Shown: positions 5,952 to 6,829 of the stretch, piece after piece
Position numbering within the stretch: the stretch's first letter is position 1
How the letters are laid out: each line of letters begins with the position of its first letter
Source: Caldifarciminota bacterium UBA3079
GTDB lineage: Bacteria > Hydrothermota > Tepidihabitantia > Tepidihabitantales > Tepidihabitantaceae
Direction of reading: 5' to 3'
DNA length: 6,829 nt
Assembly: GCA_002366635.1 (NCBI GenBank)
Contig: DFBN01000085.1
Coordinates: 1 to 6,829, forward strand
The notes under the pieces: model-generated
The model's database searches: none
What the model was told of the DNA's origin: nothing
Seen by the model: the letters and a program-made list of their open reading frames with translations, nothing else
Translations under genes and position numbers: made by a program

Positions 5952-6759
5952 CTTGTTTCTGGGGCCAGAGGATTGAAAGGATTCTGGTCAATGTTTCTTT
6001 CAGGTCGCGGCGCGACACTACCATGTCAAGAAAGCCGTGCTTGAGCAAGAATTCTGCCCGCTGAAAGCCTTTTGGCAGTTTTTCACCGATGGTATTTTCT
6101 ATGACCCTTGGACCGGCAAAGCCCAGAAGCGCACCCGGTTCGGAAATAATAATATCACCCAGAGACGCGAATGATGCCATGACACCACCGGTGCAAGGGT
6201 CAACCGGTATCGAAATATAAGGGATATGTGCTTGGCGCAAAAGTCCCAGCTCTGCTGCGGTTTTTGCCATCTGCATCAATGAGAACATGCCTTCGTGCAT
6301 TCTTGCACCGCCCGATGTCGAGACAATGATAAGCGGCAGTCGTTTGTTTCTGGCCAGGCGTATGGAGCGGGCTATTTTCTCACCTACTACCGAGCCCATG
6401 CTGCCGCCGATGAACCTGAAGTCCATTACCCCGAATACGACCGGTCTCCCCGAGATTTTGCCCTTTCCATAGCTGAATGCATCGGGCTTGCCGGTCTTGG
6501 AACGTGCCTTGGCCAGTTTTTCCCGGTACTGGGGGAATTCCAGAGGGTCGCTCGGCGCAAGGTCTGAATCTAGTTCTTTCAGACCGTTATCCAGGATGAT
6601 TTTGATATACTGCTCCGGGAAAATGCGGAAATGGTGGCCGCAGCGCATGCAGATAAAGAAGTTTCGTTCCAGGGCCTTGCGGTAAAGTATTTCACCGCAC
6701 CCGTCGCAGCGCAGCCACATACCGTCCGGTGTCTGAGATTGAGTCATAGACCTTGGCAT
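5932..6759 (-). CDS. accD: Acetyl-CoA carboxylase carboxyltransferase subunit beta
   Basis: The 275-residue product matches AccD in length and motifs. The N-terminal zinc ribbon has C18, C21, C37 and C40 (MWLRCDGC, then CMRCGHHF). The crotonase-fold core includes FIGGSMGSVVGEK (116-128), SGGARMHEG (149-157, usually RMQEG), GGVMASFASLGDI (191-203) and EPGALLGFAGPRVIE (207-221). With AccA it transfers the carboxyl group from biotin-AccB to acetyl-CoA, making malonyl-CoA, the committed step of fatty acid synthesis, in the cytosol. No accA is seen here. A consensus promoter ends 5 bases before the ATG at 6759, so the mRNA is probably leaderless. The internal ATG at 6747 (residue 5) is possible but its AAGG is only 3 bases away. 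The 3' end overlaps the ABC ATPase gene by 20 bases. Confidence 0.96.
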   Translation of the reverse strand: MPRSMTQSQTPDGMWLRCDGCGEILYRKALERNFFICMRCGHHFRIFPEQYIKIILDNGLKELDSDLAPSDPLEFPQYREKLAKARSKTGKPDAFSYGKGKISGRPVVFGVMDFRFIGGSMGSVVGEKIARSIRLARNKRLPLIIVSTSGGARMHEGMFSLMQMAKTAAELGLLRQAHIPYISIPVDPCTGGVMASFASLGDIIISEPGALLGFAGPRVIENTIGEKLPKGFQRAEFLLKHGFLDMVVSRRDLKETLTRILSILWPQKQDESGTL

Positions 6760-6764
6760 GCGGA

Positions 6765-6792
6765 AGTATAGAAGTCGGGTTCAGGGTGTCAA
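6765..6792 (-). promoter_or_regulatory. Sigma70-type promoter of accD
   Basis: On the minus strand TTGACA (6792-6787), a 16-base spacer and TATACT (6770-6765). The predicted start of transcription is at 6758-6759, which is the A or T of the accD ATG, so a leaderless accD mRNA is expected. The -10 hexamer is identical to that of the gene at 779. Confidence 0.8.
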
Positions 6793-6802
6793 GAAAGCGG
6801 TA

Positions 6803-6829
6803 TTGACAGATTAGCATTCCGGTCTATAC
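6803..6829 (+). promoter_or_regulatory. Divergent promoter facing out of the right edge (cut)
   Basis: TTGACA (6803-6808), a 16-base spacer and TATAC (6825-6829), with the sixth -10 base beyond the window. Its -35 box lies 10 bases from the accD -35 box on the other strand, so the two promoters stand back to back. A gene reading rightwards should begin just outside the window, perhaps also leaderless. Confidence 0.65.

Overview
The window is bacterial. It carries accD (the bacterial-type acetyl-CoA carboxylase beta subunit), canonical TTGACA/TATAAT-type promoters and Shine-Dalgarno-led overlapping genes, at moderate GC (roughly half, by eye). The broken secreted-protein gene near the left end has a PKD domain followed by a 'RTFGG...[10 protein letters not shown]...DVWFIKTD' repeat. 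That style is common in poorly cultured candidate phyla such as WOR-3/Stahlbacteria-like lineages. This taxonomic hint is an inference of low certainty.

Layout, left to right. Bases 1-144 hold a degenerate tandem array with an exact 12-bp period: the core ANYTGG recurs in phase and the other six bases vary freely. The array touches the window edge and probably continues to the left. Two GC-rich hairpins follow (150-167 and 250-266) in otherwise empty sequence. Bases 319-737 are a decayed PKD/repeat secreted-protein gene with at least two frame changes and a premature TAG. A consensus promoter (743-771) then drives a 586-residue protein (779-2539, + strand). That protein combines pieces resembling RNA polymerase parts: two alpha-CTD/HhH-like segments, a sigma region 4-like helix-turn-helix, a Cys cluster and two HARE-HTH (RpoE delta-like) winged helices.

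Everything to the right is on the minus strand and converges on that gene. Reading in the transcription direction, accD (6759-5932) overlaps a MalK/UgpC/MsmX-type ABC ATPase gene (5951-4863) by 20 bases, and a weak terminator-like hairpin follows. Next comes a perfect-consensus promoter with several inverted repeats, then a TetR-family regulator (4677-4036), whose stop overlaps the start of a radical SAM/SPASM-type enzyme gene (4039-2582) as ATGA. At the right edge a second, divergent promoter faces out of the window.

How the parts work together. The TetR gene and the radical SAM gene look like one self-regulated, translationally coupled pair. accD and the ATPase look co-transcribed, although no permease or binding protein is present. 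Two genes (the 586-aa protein and accD) have their -10 box 7 and 5 bases from the ATG, so their mRNAs are probably leaderless, while the TetR and radical SAM genes have leaders or Shine-Dalgarno sites. The items most worth a second look are the 12-bp phased array and the composite RNA-polymerase-like protein beside it.
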